From Herbaspirillum sp. RV1423 (GTDB lineage: Bacteria; Pseudomonadota; Gammaproteobacteria; Burkholderiales; Burkholderiaceae_D), in the NCBI RefSeq assembly GCF_000577615.1, contig NZ_CBXX010000040.1, positions 1 to 42,285 on the forward strand: a stretch of 42,285 nt of DNA, in the 5' to 3' direction. The notes under the pieces are model-generated. The model ran no database searches, was not told the DNA's origin, and saw only the letters and a program-made list of their open reading frames with translations. The translations under genes and the position numbers were made by a program. Below, in pieces: positions 11,919 through 20,661 of this stretch; position 1 is the first letter of the stretch; each line of letters begins with the position of its first letter.

Positions 11919-14198
11919 ATGGCAATTCCAAAAGGAGCCGCCAGCGCAACGCCGATCGAGCCAGGGTTAATTCGCCGTGTGGTGGAGGGCGTGCGGTATG
12001 TCGTGTCCGGCCAGTCCGACTGGTTCGGCCCACAGCAGCCGCTTGTACCCGTCACCAGCGAGGCCGAGAAGCCCAGCGTTGCTGGCCGCCAGTTCGACTA
12101 TCCGGTCGGGTTCAACACGCAGATCACGCCGCGCCAGAGCGAGCCGGTCAGCTTCGCGCAGATGCGTCAGCTTGCCGACGGTTTTGACGTCATGCGCCTA
12201 GTCATCGAAACGCGCAAAGACCAGATGTCGAAAATGCGCTGGAAAATCCGGCCGCGTGACGAGAAGGCGAAACCAGACGACCGCTGCAAGATGATCACCG
12301 AGTTCCTGGCTGCTCCGGATAAAGAGCACACTTGGGACGAGTGGTTGCGCATGCTGCTGGAAGAACTGTTTGTCACTGATGCCCCGACGGTGTATGTGCG
12401 GCATAACCTCGGCGGCGGCGTGTACTCGCTGGAGCCGGTCGACGGCGCCACCATCAAGCGCGTGTTGGACGAGCACGGCCGCACGCCTGTTGCGCCAAAT
12501 CCGGCATATCAGCAGATTCTGAAAGGCGTGCCGGCGATCGACTACACGCGCGAGGAACTGATCTATCGTCCGCGTAATGTCCGGACTCACAAGATTTATG
12601 GGTACTCGCCGGTCGAGCAGGTAATCATGACCGTCAACATTGCTTTACGCCGGCAGTTGCATCAACTTCAGTACTACACCGAGGGCAATGTCCCTGAAGC
12701 GCTGGCAAGCGTGCCGAAAGAATGGAACCCCGACCAGATCGCACAATTTCAGACGTATTGGGATTTGCTGCTTGAGGGCGACACAGCGGCGCGCCGGCAC
12801 ATGAAATTCATCCCTGACGGGGTGAAATTCATTGAAACCAAGAATCAGGTGCTGAAGGACGAATACGACGAATGGCTTGCCCGCGTCGTGTGCTTTGCGT
12901 TCTCGATCGCGCCGACGCCGTTTGTGAAGCAGCAGAACCGGGCAACAGCCGGTACCGCGCACGAACAGTCACTGCAAGAAGGGCTGTTGCCGATCATGCA
13001 GTGGGTCAAGGGGCTGATGGACTACATCGTAGTCATGGTCTTCGGTTGTCCCGATCTTGAGTACGCATGGGACGAAGAGGAATCAATCGACCTCGTCGAG
13101 CAGGCCACCATTCAGGACAAGAAAATCCGAAATGGCTCAATGACTATCAACGAAGCGCGTGCCAAAGATGGCCTTGAGCCGGTGGAGGGCGGTGATCAAC
13201 CGATCATCATCACTGCCAGCGGTGCCATACGCCTGGCTGATGCGCTGGAGCTTGCTGCCAACCCGCCGCCGCCAACAGCACCATTCGGCGGTGGTGGCGC
13301 ACCAGGCGAAGACCCGCACGCTGGGCATGATCACGGCGACCCTGCCAAGCCCGACGACAAGAGCACTAAGACCGGCCAGGAGGCGGTCGCCAAAGCAAAA
13401 AAAGGCGTCCGGTCTATTGACCGGGAACGTGACTCAATCGTCAAGCTGCGCGACGAGTTAAAGGACAAGGTTGCTACATTCTTGAGTGACCAAGGCCCGA
13501 AGATCGCTGCGCAGATGATCAAGGCTAAGGACGAAGTGCTCGGCAAGGTCAGCGCCGACGATATCCGCCGCATGCTGGATAACCTCAATTTTGAGGATTG
13601 GGTCGTCGTCGTGGGCGAGGTCGAACCGCTGCTGGAAGCATTGGCAAAGGACGGCGGCGCCGAGGCGCTGGCGCAGATCGGCATCAAGGACGACGAGGAT
13701 ATCGTCAACCTGACCAATGAGCAGGCGCTCAAGTGGGCGAAGGACAGGGCTGCGGAGTGGGTCGGCATGAAGCGGGACGATGACGGCAATCTGACGCCTA
13801 ATCCGAACGCCGAATGGCAGATCGACGAATCCACGCGGGAAATGCTCAATTCCACCGTCGCGCAAGCGATGGAAGAGGGCTGGAGCAACGAACGGCTGGC
13901 ACAGGAAATCGAGGACAGCACCGCATTTTCACCTGAAAGGGCGGAGATGATCGCCCGTACTGAGACAGCATTCGCCGACGTCGCCGGAAACATGCAGGCG
14001 TATCGGACATCCGGCCAGGTGGCGCAAAAGCAGTGGATTACCGGCGCTGACTGCTGCGACGACTGTCAGGAGTTGGATGACGTGATCGTCGACCTTGACG
14101 ACAACTTTCCGAACGACGGCGGCGACGGTCCACCGCTGCACCCGAACTGCCGCTGCGACGTTCTGCCTGTCCTGACGGACAAGGACGACGATGCATAA
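11919..14198 (+). CDS. Portal protein fused to a MuF-like minor head domain
   Basis: At 759 residues this is much longer than a usual portal. Residues 1-430 are portal-like: F-D-V-M-R-L-V-I-E-T-R-K near residue 90, E-P-V-D-G, Y-G-x-S-P-V-E-Q, then the crown with E-Q-S-L-Q-E-G. A Gly/Pro/His/Asp-rich linker follows at about 435-480. The last 280 residues are a MuF-type domain ending in the signature R-T-E-T, C712-C713-D-D-C716 and P-P-L-H741-P-N-C744-R-C746. Portal forms the DNA channel, while MuF proteins are minor head proteins that may be injected. The frame is open throughout, so this is a true fusion. Confidence 0.88.
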   Translation: MAIPKGAASATPIEPGLIRRVVEGVRYVVSGQSDWFGPQQPLVPVTSEAEKPSVAGRQFDYPVGFNTQITPRQSEPVSFAQMRQLADGFDVMRLVIETRKDQMSKMRWKIRPRDEKAKPDDRCKMITEFLAAPDKEHTWDEWLRMLLEELFVTDAPTVYVRHNLGGGVYSLEPVDGATIKRVLDEHGRTPVAPNPAYQQILKGVPAIDYTREELIYRPRNVRTHKIYGYSPVEQVIMTVNIALRRQLHQLQYYTEGNVPEALASVPKEWNPDQIAQFQTYWDLLLEGDTAARRHMKFIPDGVKFIETKNQVLKDEYDEWLARVVCFAFSIAPTPFVKQQNRATAGTAHEQSLQEGLLPIMQWVKGLMDYIVVMVFGCPDLEYAWDEEESIDLVEQATIQDKKIRNGSMTINEARAKDGLEPVEGGDQPIIITASGAIRLADALELAANPPPPTAPFGGGGAPGEDPHAGHDHGDPAKPDDKSTKTGQEAVAKAKKGVRSIDRERDSIVKLRDELKDKVATFLSDQGPKIAAQMIKAKDEVLGKVSADDIRRMLDNLNFEDWVVVVGEVEPLLEALAKDGGAEALAQIGIKDDEDIVNLTNEQALKWAKDRAAEWVGMKRDDDGNLTPNPNAEWQIDESTREMLNSTVAQAMEEGWSNERLAQEIEDSTAFSPERAEMIARTETAFADVAGNMQAYRTSGQVAQKQWITGADCCDDCQELDDVIVDLDDNFPNDGGDGPPLHPNCRCDVLPVLTDKDDDA

Positions 14199-14236
14199 CC
14201 ACCGCACAACTCTTCGTTTTATTCAAAGGGATCACC

Positions 14237-15637
14237 ATGAAAATCGTATTTGACGGCGCCCAGCGCCAGAACTTCAACATTCAATTTCCGATCATGAAGT
14301 CGGAGCAACTGGACGACGGGCGCCTGATGATCGAGGGCATCGCCACCAGCGAAGCGCTGGACCATGCCGGCGAGATTGTTGACTATGAATCTGCCAAGGC
14401 TGCATTTGCCGACTGGAAGGGCAACATCCGCGAGCAACACGACCCGAAGAAGGCAGTCGGCAAGGCGGTCGAGGTCGTGTGCGACGACGAGCTGAAGCAG
14501 GTCATCGTGAAGGCGTTCATCTCCAAGGGCGCACCCGACACGCAAGAGAAGGTCAAGGATGGCACGCTGACCGGCTTCTCGATCGGCGGCTCCGTTGCCA
14601 GCCGCAAGACTGAGAAGTTTGCCAAGGGCGACGGTACCACCGTCGACGCCGTGCGCGTCATGGTCAAGCGCATCAGCGAAACCTCCGTTGTCGACGCCGG
14701 CTGCAATCCTGAAACTGCGATTGCCATCGTGAAGGCTGACGGCGACGCGCTGCTGGGCATCGGTCTGGAAGATGCTGCCGAGCCTGGCGCCATCGACGCA
14801 CTGGCCGAGCTGCTGAACAAGGGCGAAATCACCCCTGAGCGCCTGATCGAGTTGGCGAAGGCTGACAAAGCACCCGCCGAGGCTCCGATCAAGAAAGGCA
14901 TGTGGGGCGTGCAAGACTTTGCCGGTGTCCTGATGTCGCTCGGCTACATCGCCCGCGAGTCGCAGTGCGAAGCTGACTATGAGGGCGACGGCAGCGTAGT
15001 GCCTGCGCAACTCCGCGCGTGGATCATGGACGGCATCAAGATTTTCCAGGCCATGGCTGCCGAAGAAGCAAACGAGCTGATTGCCGACCTGAAATCAGCC
15101 GCCGGCGAGGTCGACGTCATCGAACTGGCGCTCCGCGGTGGTGACCTGGCGAAAGGTGGCGCGAAGTTCAGCAAGGACAGCAAGGACAAGTTGGCAAAGG
15201 CTCACAAGGCCGTCAAGGATGCCGCTGATCACCTGGCATCTACCGGCTATGAAGCCAGCGACGACGAAGGCGACGGCGGCGATGCTGATAAGTCGGCTGT
15301 CGTCGAAGACCTCGCCAAGGTCAACGCTGCTCACGGCGAGCTGGCCAAGGCGCTAGCCGACGCAGGTTGCACCGAAGGTCAGCCGCTGGTTGATTTCGTC
15401 AAGTCGCTGGTCACTGACCGCGATGCGCTGAAGAAGCAGGTTGAAGACCTGAAGGCGTTGCCGGCACCGGGCAAGGCGTTGCTGAAAGCTGTTTCGAAAT
15501 CGCAAGACATTGGCGAAACGCTCGGCGACGACAAAAAAGACACTCAAGCCGTGGTGAAAACCCTCGACGGCGAGGTGAACGAAGTTGCATCACTCATCAA
15601 GCAAGTCCACCAAACCGGCGGCATTATTCATCGTTAA
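14237..15637 (+). CDS. Prohead protease (XkdF-like) fused to scaffold
   Basis: The 466-residue product begins with a serine-protease domain of the phage XkdF/U35 kind: H68 in E-Q-H-D-P, and S115 in L-T-G-F-S-I-G-G-S-V, a classic prohead-protease motif. The C-terminal half is Asp/Lys/Ala-rich and helical with a predicted coiled coil at about residues 350-430, as in scaffolding domains. It probably directs capsid assembly and then cleaves itself and other head proteins. AAGGGA precedes ATG 14237. It lies between the portal and the major capsid gene, as expected. Confidence 0.85.
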   Translation: MKIVFDGAQRQNFNIQFPIMKSEQLDDGRLMIEGIATSEALDHAGEIVDYESAKAAFADWKGNIREQHDPKKAVGKAVEVVCDDELKQVIVKAFISKGAPDTQEKVKDGTLTGFSIGGSVASRKTEKFAKGDGTTVDAVRVMVKRISETSVVDAGCNPETAIAIVKADGDALLGIGLEDAAEPGAIDALAELLNKGEITPERLIELAKADKAPAEAPIKKGMWGVQDFAGVLMSLGYIARESQCEADYEGDGSVVPAQLRAWIMDGIKIFQAMAAEEANELIADLKSAAGEVDVIELALRGGDLAKGGAKFSKDSKDKLAKAHKAVKDAADHLASTGYEASDDEGDGGDADKSAVVEDLAKVNAAHGELAKALADAGCTEGQPLVDFVKSLVTDRDALKKQVEDLKALPAPGKALLKAVSKSQDIGETLGDDKKDTQAVVKTLDGEVNEVASLIKQVHQTGGIIHR

Positions 15638-15668
15638 TAGCGCCATTCCATCAACCTAACTCACTGAT

Positions 15669-15691
15669 AAGCCAGGGTAACCTGGCTTTTT
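15669..15691 (+). terminator. Terminator 1 upstream of major capsid gene
   Basis: A perfect 8-bp stem AAGCCAGG / CCTGGCTT with GTAA loop (15669-15688) runs into a T tract. Confidence 0.85.
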
Positions 15692-15712
15692 CCTTTCCCG
15701 AACATATTGCCG

Positions 15713-15734
15713 CCGCCCTTGAGGCGGTTTTTTT
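15713..15734 (+). terminator. Terminator 2 upstream of major capsid gene
   Basis: CCGCC-CTTGA-GGCGG (15713-15727) is followed by seven Ts, ending just before the ribosome binding site of the capsid gene. It is the second of two terminators in tandem. Confidence 0.8.
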
Positions 15735-15747
15735 ATTGGAGATTCAC

Positions 15748-17265
15748 ATGGGTACAAATACCACCGAAGAAACGCTGGCGCTGATGAAGGTTGCGCAGAC
15801 CAGCCCTGACGATCTGATCAAGACGTTTGTGCAGCCTGGCTCGGCCACCACCGGCCTGCAGGCATACAACCTTGAAGCGCCATCGAAAAAGCTGTATCCC
15901 GTCCTGACCCCGCTGCGTAACTCGATCGGCCGTGACAGCGGCGGCTATGCCATTCAGGCAAACTGGAAGGCAATCACCAACATCAACGTCGGCAACCAGC
16001 GCGCCGGTGTGTCGGAAGGCAAGCGCGGCGGCGTGATCACTCACGCGCAAAGCGAATACCTGGCTTCGTTCCGCGGCTTCGGTCTGGAAAATAACGTCAC
16101 TTTCGAAGCGAACTATGCTTCGAAAAATTATGAAGACGTCAAAGCCCTGGCCGTGCAGACCACGCTGGAATCGACGATGATTCAGGAAGAGCGCCTGATC
16201 CTCGGCGGTAACGGCTCCGTCGCCATGGGTATCACCGGCACCCCGACGCTGGCCGGCTCCACCACCGGCGGCACGCTGGCGGCGGCAACATGGTCCGTTA
16301 TCTGCGTGGCGCTGGGCCTGCAAGCGTACCTCGATGTCGTGGGCGTCAACAACGGTGCGATCGGTCAATCGTTGTCGATTCCTACAGCAGTGGTTCCCGG
16401 CCAGATCACACGCACCAACGCAGACGGCACTACCGACACGTTCGGCGGCGGCAGCGCGCAGAAATCGGCAGCCGCAACCGCCACGACTACCGGCTCAACC
16501 AGCTCCATTGCCGCTAGCGTTGCGGTCTGCAACGGCGCGGTCGGCTATGCCTGGTACTGGGGTGCGGCTGGCGCTGAAGTGCTGGGCGCGGTCACTTCCA
16601 TCAACAGCGTATCTATCACTGCGACGGCCACAGGCACCCAAACCGCAGCATCGCTGGCCGCGTCCGACAATTCCACGTCGTCACTGGACTTCGACGGCCT
16701 GCTGTATCAAGCCTTCAAGCCCGGCAGCAACGCGTATGTGGTGTCGCAGCCAAACGGTACGGCAGGCGTCGGCACGCCGCTGACCTCCGACGGCGCCGGC
16801 GGCATCGTGGAGTTCGAAGCTGCGTTTATCAACTTCTACAACAAGTACCGCTTGTCGCCGACCAAGATTTACGTTTCTGCGCAAGAGCTGGTCAACATCA
16901 CCAAGAAGATTGTGGCAAACGGCGGCGCGCCGCTGCTGCGTCTCAATGTGAACGCCAACAACCCGGGTGCGATTCAGGCCGGTGTCGTGGTCGGCGAATA
17001 CATGAACAAGGTGATGGGCGTCATGGTGCCGCTGGTGGTGCATCCGAACGTGCCGGCCGGCACGATCTTCTTTTTCTCGGAGCGCCTGCCGTACCCACTG
17101 TCGAACGTATCGACCGTGTGCCGCATGCTGATGCGTCAGGATTACTACCAACTGGAATGGCCGCTGCGCAGCCGTAAGTACGAATACGGCGTGTATGCCG
17201 ATGGCGTGCTGCAACACTATGCGCCGTTCTCCATGGGCATCCTGAACAACATTGCCAACGGCTAA
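15748..17265 (+). CDS. Major capsid protein with insertion domain
   Basis: The 505-residue product is placed right after protease/scaffold and before connector genes. Its N-terminal and C-terminal parts have the look of an HK97-fold coat (A-L-A-V-Q-T-T-L-E-S-T-M-I-Q-E-E near 135-150; M-R-Q-D-Y-Y-Q-L-E-W-P-L-R-S-R-K-Y-E near the end). Residues about 165-312 are an S/T/A/G-rich beta-type insertion, repetitive in character and unlike the rest, probably an added surface domain. ATG 15748 is used because GGAG lies 7 nt upstream; a TTG at 15736 is less likely. The gene is bracketed by terminators, suggesting separate control of this abundant protein. Confidence 0.85.
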   Translation: MGTNTTEETLALMKVAQTSPDDLIKTFVQPGSATTGLQAYNLEAPSKKLYPVLTPLRNSIGRDSGGYAIQANWKAITNINVGNQRAGVSEGKRGGVITHAQSEYLASFRGFGLENNVTFEANYASKNYEDVKALAVQTTLESTMIQEERLILGGNGSVAMGITGTPTLAGSTTGGTLAAATWSVICVALGLQAYLDVVGVNNGAIGQSLSIPTAVVPGQITRTNADGTTDTFGGGSAQKSAAATATTTGSTSSIAASVAVCNGAVGYAWYWGAAGAEVLGAVTSINSVSITATATGTQTAASLAASDNSTSSLDFDGLLYQAFKPGSNAYVVSQPNGTAGVGTPLTSDGAGGIVEFEAAFINFYNKYRLSPTKIYVSAQELVNITKKIVANGGAPLLRLNVNANNPGAIQAGVVVGEYMNKVMGVMVPLVVHPNVPAGTIFFFSERLPYPLSNVSTVCRMLMRQDYYQLEWPLRSRKYEYGVYADGVLQHYAPFSMGILNNIANG

Positions 17266-17285
17266 CGCCTGAGCAGCAGTGTGGA

Positions 17286-17315
17286 ATGCCGCCGGGTTCG
17301 CTTGGCGGCATTTTT
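17286..17315 (+). terminator. Terminator after major capsid gene
   Basis: Stem ATGCCGCC (17286-17293) / GGCGGCAT (17304-17311) with a 10-nt loop, followed by Ts. Confidence 0.85.
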
Positions 17316-17350
17316 ACTTCACCGAGCATTTTTGTACAAGGATCTACACC

Positions 17351-17779
17351 ATGAGCACCACAGCGAAATTGAAGGCACCGAAGGGCGTGAGCGTCATTTC
17401 GGTAGCTGGTCAAGAATACAAGGTGGTTAAGGGCTACGTCGCAGTTCTGATTGAGCACCTTGAGCATCTGGTCGGCATGGGCTTCACCGGCGCCGACGAC
17501 GAGGAACTGGTCGCGGCTGGAGTCGACCCGCAATTGCCTGCCGGCGTCACCAGCAATCTGGTGTTGCCTGGTTCCGAGGTAATCCCGGTTGTGACAGCGG
17601 CGGTGCCAGAATTGGCACCAGCAGAACCGGCCGCCCAAACGACCGAACCGGTAGTTGACGCCGCCGCCGACGACGGCAACGCACCAGCACCGGCTGACGA
17701 CGCAGTTGCCGGCGCTTCCACCGATGCAGCGGTACCGGCAGGCGTCAGCCAAGCAGTCCCGCAAGTCGACGGTCAGTAA
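17351..17779 (+). CDS. Small head protein with KAPKG...V..V.G motif and Ala/Pro tail
   Basis: A 142-residue protein. The first 50 residues (K-L-K-A-P-K-G-V, then G-Q-E-Y-K-V and L-V-G-M-G-F) resemble a small conserved protein that follows the major capsid gene in many phages. The rest is a low-complexity, acidic A/P/V/D tail. AAGGA lies 8 nt before ATG 17351. It may be a head accessory or connector-associated protein; the function is not established. Confidence 0.65.
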   Translation: MSTTAKLKAPKGVSVISVAGQEYKVVKGYVAVLIEHLEHLVGMGFTGADDEELVAAGVDPQLPAGVTSNLVLPGSEVIPVVTAAVPELAPAEPAAQTTEPVVDAAADDGNAPAPADDAVAGASTDAAVPAGVSQAVPQVDGQ

Positions 17780-17782
17780 GCC

Positions 17783-18352
17783 ATGGCAACCAGCCCAATC
17801 GACCTGACGACGCTGGCGAACGTGAAGCAGTGGTTGAAGATCGATCCTGCCATGACCGATGATGATGTCCTGCTGCAGCGGCTTATCACCGCTATCAGCG
17901 GGTTCATTCAGACCTGGTTGAACCGGTCTTTTGCGATCACACCATATATCGAAACGCTCGACGGCAAGGGCAAGACGCGAATGATGTGCTCAAACTATCC
18001 GGTCACCGCTGTCGCTGGTGTGACGATCAACGGCCAGCCGGTGCCTGCGTCGGCCGACATTTTCAGCCCTGGCTATTACTTCGATCAGTACAAGATTGGC
18101 CTGCGCAGTTTTTGCTTCGTCAAAGGCGAATCCAACGTGGTGCTGAGCTACAGCGCAGGTTTCGCCAATACGCCGCCAGAAATCGAACAGGCGTGCATTG
18201 AGACGATCGCGCTGCGCTATTCCGAAAAGGACCGCGTCGGTTACTCCAGCAAGACACTAGCCGGTGAGACTGTCGCTTTCACGATTACCGACTTCCCGAA
18301 ATCAGCGATGACGGTCATGAACAACTACAAGAAAGTCATTCCAACATCATGA
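17783..18352 (+). CDS. Head-tail connector protein (gp6-like)
   Basis: This 189-residue protein has the gp6/gp15-type adaptor pattern: an N-terminal L-T-T-L-A-N-V-K-Q-W-L-K-I, L-Q-R-L-I-T-A-I-S-G-F-I-Q-T-W-L-N-R near residue 40, and A-x-I-E-T-I-A-L-R-Y-x-E-K-D-R-V-G later. Such proteins form the ring beneath the portal. It follows the small head gene by 3 nt and overlaps the gp10-like gene by ATGA. Confidence 0.85.
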   Translation: MATSPIDLTTLANVKQWLKIDPAMTDDDVLLQRLITAISGFIQTWLNRSFAITPYIETLDGKGKTRMMCSNYPVTAVAGVTINGQPVPASADIFSPGYYFDQYKIGLRSFCFVKGESNVVLSYSAGFANTPPEIEQACIETIALRYSEKDRVGYSSKTLAGETVAFTITDFPKSAMTVMNNYKKVIPTS

Positions 18353-18840
18353 TTTCTGGATGGCTGGTAGGCGACGCCGAGCTTGTCGCAAAAATGGAAG
18401 GCAAGGCAGATGCCATGCAGGCAGGTCTGGAGAAGTCCGTCCAGCGGCTGACTTTGCAGCTCCTGACCACCGTCAAGGAAAAGCTAAGTGACGACGTGCT
18501 TCACGTTCGCACAGGCCGCTTGCGCCGTTCGATCAATCGGCGCGTCGACGTCGATCAGACCAGTGTCACCGGTATCGTCGGCACGAACGTGGAATATGCC
18601 AAGAAGCTGGAATACGGCTTCAAAGGCACCGAGTCCGTGCGGGAAAGCCTGCGCAAGATCACCCAGGCATTCGGCAAGCAGTTGAAGGAGCCGAAGACGA
18701 TCAAGGTGCGAGCGCACACGCGCAAGGTCGATCTGCCGGCGCATTCGTTCCTGCGCTCATCGCTCACCGAGATGCGGCCGAAGATTGAGACCGACATGAA
18801 AGCTGCGCTGGTGAAGGCCGCGCAAGAAGGGACGTCATGA
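18349..18840 (+). CDS. HK97 gp10-like tail/neck completion protein
   Basis: The 163-residue product matches the HK97-gp10 family: V-x-T-G-R-L-R-R-S-I-N near residue 50, N-V-E-Y-A-K-K-L-E-Y-G around residues 81-91, and P-A-H-S-F-L-R-S-S-L near residue 128. Members close the head-tail junction. ATGA overlaps link it to both neighbours. Confidence 0.88.
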   Translation: MISGWLVGDAELVAKMEGKADAMQAGLEKSVQRLTLQLLTTVKEKLSDDVLHVRTGRLRRSINRRVDVDQTSVTGIVGTNVEYAKKLEYGFKGTESVRESLRKITQAFGKQLKEPKTIKVRAHTRKVDLPAHSFLRSSLTEMRPKIETDMKAALVKAAQEGTS

Positions 18841-19256
18841 ACCGAGAACAGATTTACTCGGCGTTGTTTGCCAAGCTGGCCGCTGCACCAGGCTACAAAA
18901 CCACATCGCGAAAACTCTTGCATTGGGCTGACGTGAAGCCCCAAGAACAGCCTGCATTGTTCCAGGCACAGCGGCGAGAGATGGCGCTGACCACGCCGGG
19001 CCAGCCCACGGTATGGAGTTTTGAGGTCGACGTCTATGTGTATGTCTACGCCAAATCCTCCGCTCCCAGCCAGTTGCTCAATCCTTTACTGGATGCCATC
19101 GGGACCGCGCTCGCGCCGGACCCTATCACCAACAAGTGCAGGCTAGGAGGCCTGGTGGAGCACGCTTGGATCGAGGGCGCAATCCAAACCGACGAAGGCA
19201 CGCTTGGCGACCAGGCCGTAGCAATCATACCGATCGTTATCAAAGTCGTCGTCTGA
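18837..19256 (+). CDS. Tail terminator-like protein
   Basis: At 139 residues and placed between the gp10-like gene and the tail tube gene, it has the size and position of lambda gpU-type tail terminators or gpZ-like completion proteins. Visible features are a helical start (I-Y-S-A-L-F-A-K-L), a central beta strand run with V-D-V-Y-V-Y-V-Y, and a beta-rich end. It starts in the preceding stop (ATGA). Confidence 0.7.
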   Translation: MNREQIYSALFAKLAAAPGYKTTSRKLLHWADVKPQEQPALFQAQRREMALTTPGQPTVWSFEVDVYVYVYAKSSAPSQLLNPLLDAIGTALAPDPITNKCRLGGLVEHAWIEGAIQTDEGTLGDQAVAIIPIVIKVVV

Positions 19257-19281
19257 ATCAATCCGTTTTAATCACAATCCG

Positions 19282-19304
19282 GCCCCGCATCTGCGGGGCT
19301 TTTT
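19282..19304 (+). terminator. Terminator upstream of tail tube gene
   Basis: GCCCCGC-ATCT-GCGGGGC (19282-19299) is followed by five Ts. The tube gene's Shine-Dalgarno sequence lies directly after it. Confidence 0.88.
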
Positions 19305-19319
19305 CATTTGGAGGTAGCT

Positions 19320-20087
19320 ATGTCTCAATACGCATTTGGTAGCGGCAACATGTATGTCACGCAGTTGCAGGACGCGCTGGGCAATACCATTGCCAACGCC
19401 ACACCGTACCCGCTGATGACCTTGCAAGAAGGCTCGATCGACATCTCGTCTGATTCGAAAGAGCTGTACGGCCAGAATCAGTTTCCGGTCGCCGTGGGCC
19501 GCGGCAAAGCCAAACTGACCGGTAAGGTTAAGCCTGCCCGCATCTTCGCCGGTGTCTGGAACGCGATCTACTTCGGCCAGACCATCAACTCGGGCTTATT
19601 CGCCAACTATACCGACACAGTCGGCACGGCAATTCCCGCCACTCCATTCACGGTTACGGCGACGCCACCGAACACCGGCACATTCGTGACCGACCTCGGC
19701 GTCATCGATGCCAACGGCAACCCCATGAAGCGCGTTGCGGCGTCACCGGCGACAGGTCAGTACAGCGTCAACGTCAGCACGGGTGCATATCTCTTCTCGG
19801 CCGCTGACACCGGCAAGGTGGTGTATATGAACTTCCAGTACACCGCAACGGTCGTCGGTGCGCAGAAGCAGACGGTGCAGAATCTGCCAATGGGCTACGC
19901 TCCTTCATTCAAGGCCGACCTGAGCGTCAGCTACCAGGGCAAAATCGTCACCTTCAGTTTCTTGAAGGCGATCAGCACGAAATTCTCGATGGGCTTCAAA
20001 AACGAGGATTTCTCCATCCCGGAATTTGACTTCTCCGGCTTCGACGACGGCACCGGCAACGTGCTGACATGGTCCACATCGGAGTAA
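19320..20087 (+). CDS. Major tail (tube) protein
   Basis: The 255-residue beta-rich protein lies just before the frameshifted tail chaperone pair, the invariant place of the tube gene. Recognisable parts include S-I-D-I-S-S-D-S-K-E-L-Y-G, P-V-A-V-G-R-G-K-A-K-L-T-G-K-V and a late F-S-F-L-K-A-I-S-T-K-F. GGAGGT precedes ATG 19320 and a strong terminator precedes the gene, which suggests its expression level is set separately. Confidence 0.87.
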   Translation: MSQYAFGSGNMYVTQLQDALGNTIANATPYPLMTLQEGSIDISSDSKELYGQNQFPVAVGRGKAKLTGKVKPARIFAGVWNAIYFGQTINSGLFANYTDTVGTAIPATPFTVTATPPNTGTFVTDLGVIDANGNPMKRVAASPATGQYSVNVSTGAYLFSAADTGKVVYMNFQYTATVVGAQKQTVQNLPMGYAPSFKADLSVSYQGKIVTFSFLKAISTKFSMGFKNEDFSIPEFDFSGFDDGTGNVLTWSTSE

Positions 20088-20092
20088 AAAAC

Positions 20093-20419
20093 ATGACAAC
20101 AGCGACAGAATTGATTGACGGTATCGAAGTGAAGATGGCCGGCAAGACGTGGGTAATTCCCGCCTTGTCGTTCAAGCGGCTCAAGCAGTTACGCCCGAAA
20201 ATCGCTGCCTTGGCGGCGCTCAACACGCTGCCAGAGGAAGAGGTTATTGATGACGTCTGCGTTATCGTGCATGCCGCTATTATCCGCAACTATCCAGAGG
20301 TTACCTTGGATGAGGTTCAGGAAATGGTCGACATGTCCAATATGCAACGAGTTATCAAGGCCGTGATGGGGCAGTCTGGGCTGGTTGAAAAGGGGGAAGC
20401 GGGGGCGGGGAGCCGTTAG
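20093..20419 (+). CDS. Tail assembly chaperone G (short product)
   Basis: The 108-residue product is of the lambda G type: a short N-terminal beta part (I-D-G-I-E-V-K-M-A-G-K-T-W-V-I-P-A-L), then helices with L-x-x-L-R-P-K-I-A. GGAG lies 8 nt before ATG 20093. Near the end the codons GAA AAG GGG form a slippery heptamer. Most ribosomes should finish here at TAG 20417-20419; some slip back and make the longer GT product. Both chaperone the tape measure during tail assembly. Confidence 0.85.
   Translation: MTTATELIDGIEVKMAGKTWVIPALSFKRLKQLRPKIAALAALNTLPEEEVIDDVCVIVHAAIIRNYPEVTLDEVQEMVDMSNMQRVIKAVMGQSGLVEKGEAGAGSR
20389..20395 (+). promoter_or_regulatory. -1 ribosomal frameshift site A AAG GGG
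   Basis: The heptamer A-AAG-GGG fits X-XXY-YYZ in the frame of gene G. After slipping, both tRNAs can re-pair (AAA, GGG). Reading in the -1 frame continues through a Gly/Ser linker (G-S-G-G-G-E-P) into the downstream frame and ends at 20661. Confidence 0.85.
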
Positions 20420-20661
20420 ATTGGGATCAGGTGTATGCCCATTTGCTGGCCTGCTTCCCGGGCTGGACATGGGAATACATCGACGATAATATGACGCTTC
20501 CCCGCCTACGCGCTATAACCGAGTATCAGCGTAGCAACCCGCCAACCCATATTCTCGTCGCCGCGTACATGGGTGTTGGCTCAAAATCCTCTGGAGCTTC
20601 CGAAGTAGATGCCAACGGACAATCACTGCTCGACGTCCTCCCAAGAAAGCCGGGATCCTGA
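20395..20661 (+). CDS. Tail assembly chaperone T extension (GT by -1 frameshift)
   Basis: This part has no plausible start of its own and is read by -1 slippage at 20389-20395, giving a GT product of about 189 residues in all. Its first residues are a flexible glycine linker, then L-D-W-D-Q-V-Y-A-H-L, C-F-P-G-W-T-W-E-Y-I-D-D and L-P-R-L-R-A-I, typical of T domains that bind the tape measure. It ends shortly before the tape measure gene, with one small gene between. Confidence 0.85.
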   Translation, partial: GSGGGEPLDWDQVYAHLLACFPGWTWEYIDDNMTLPRLRAITEYQRSNPPTHILVAAYMGVGSKSSGASEVDANGQSLLDVLPRKPGS

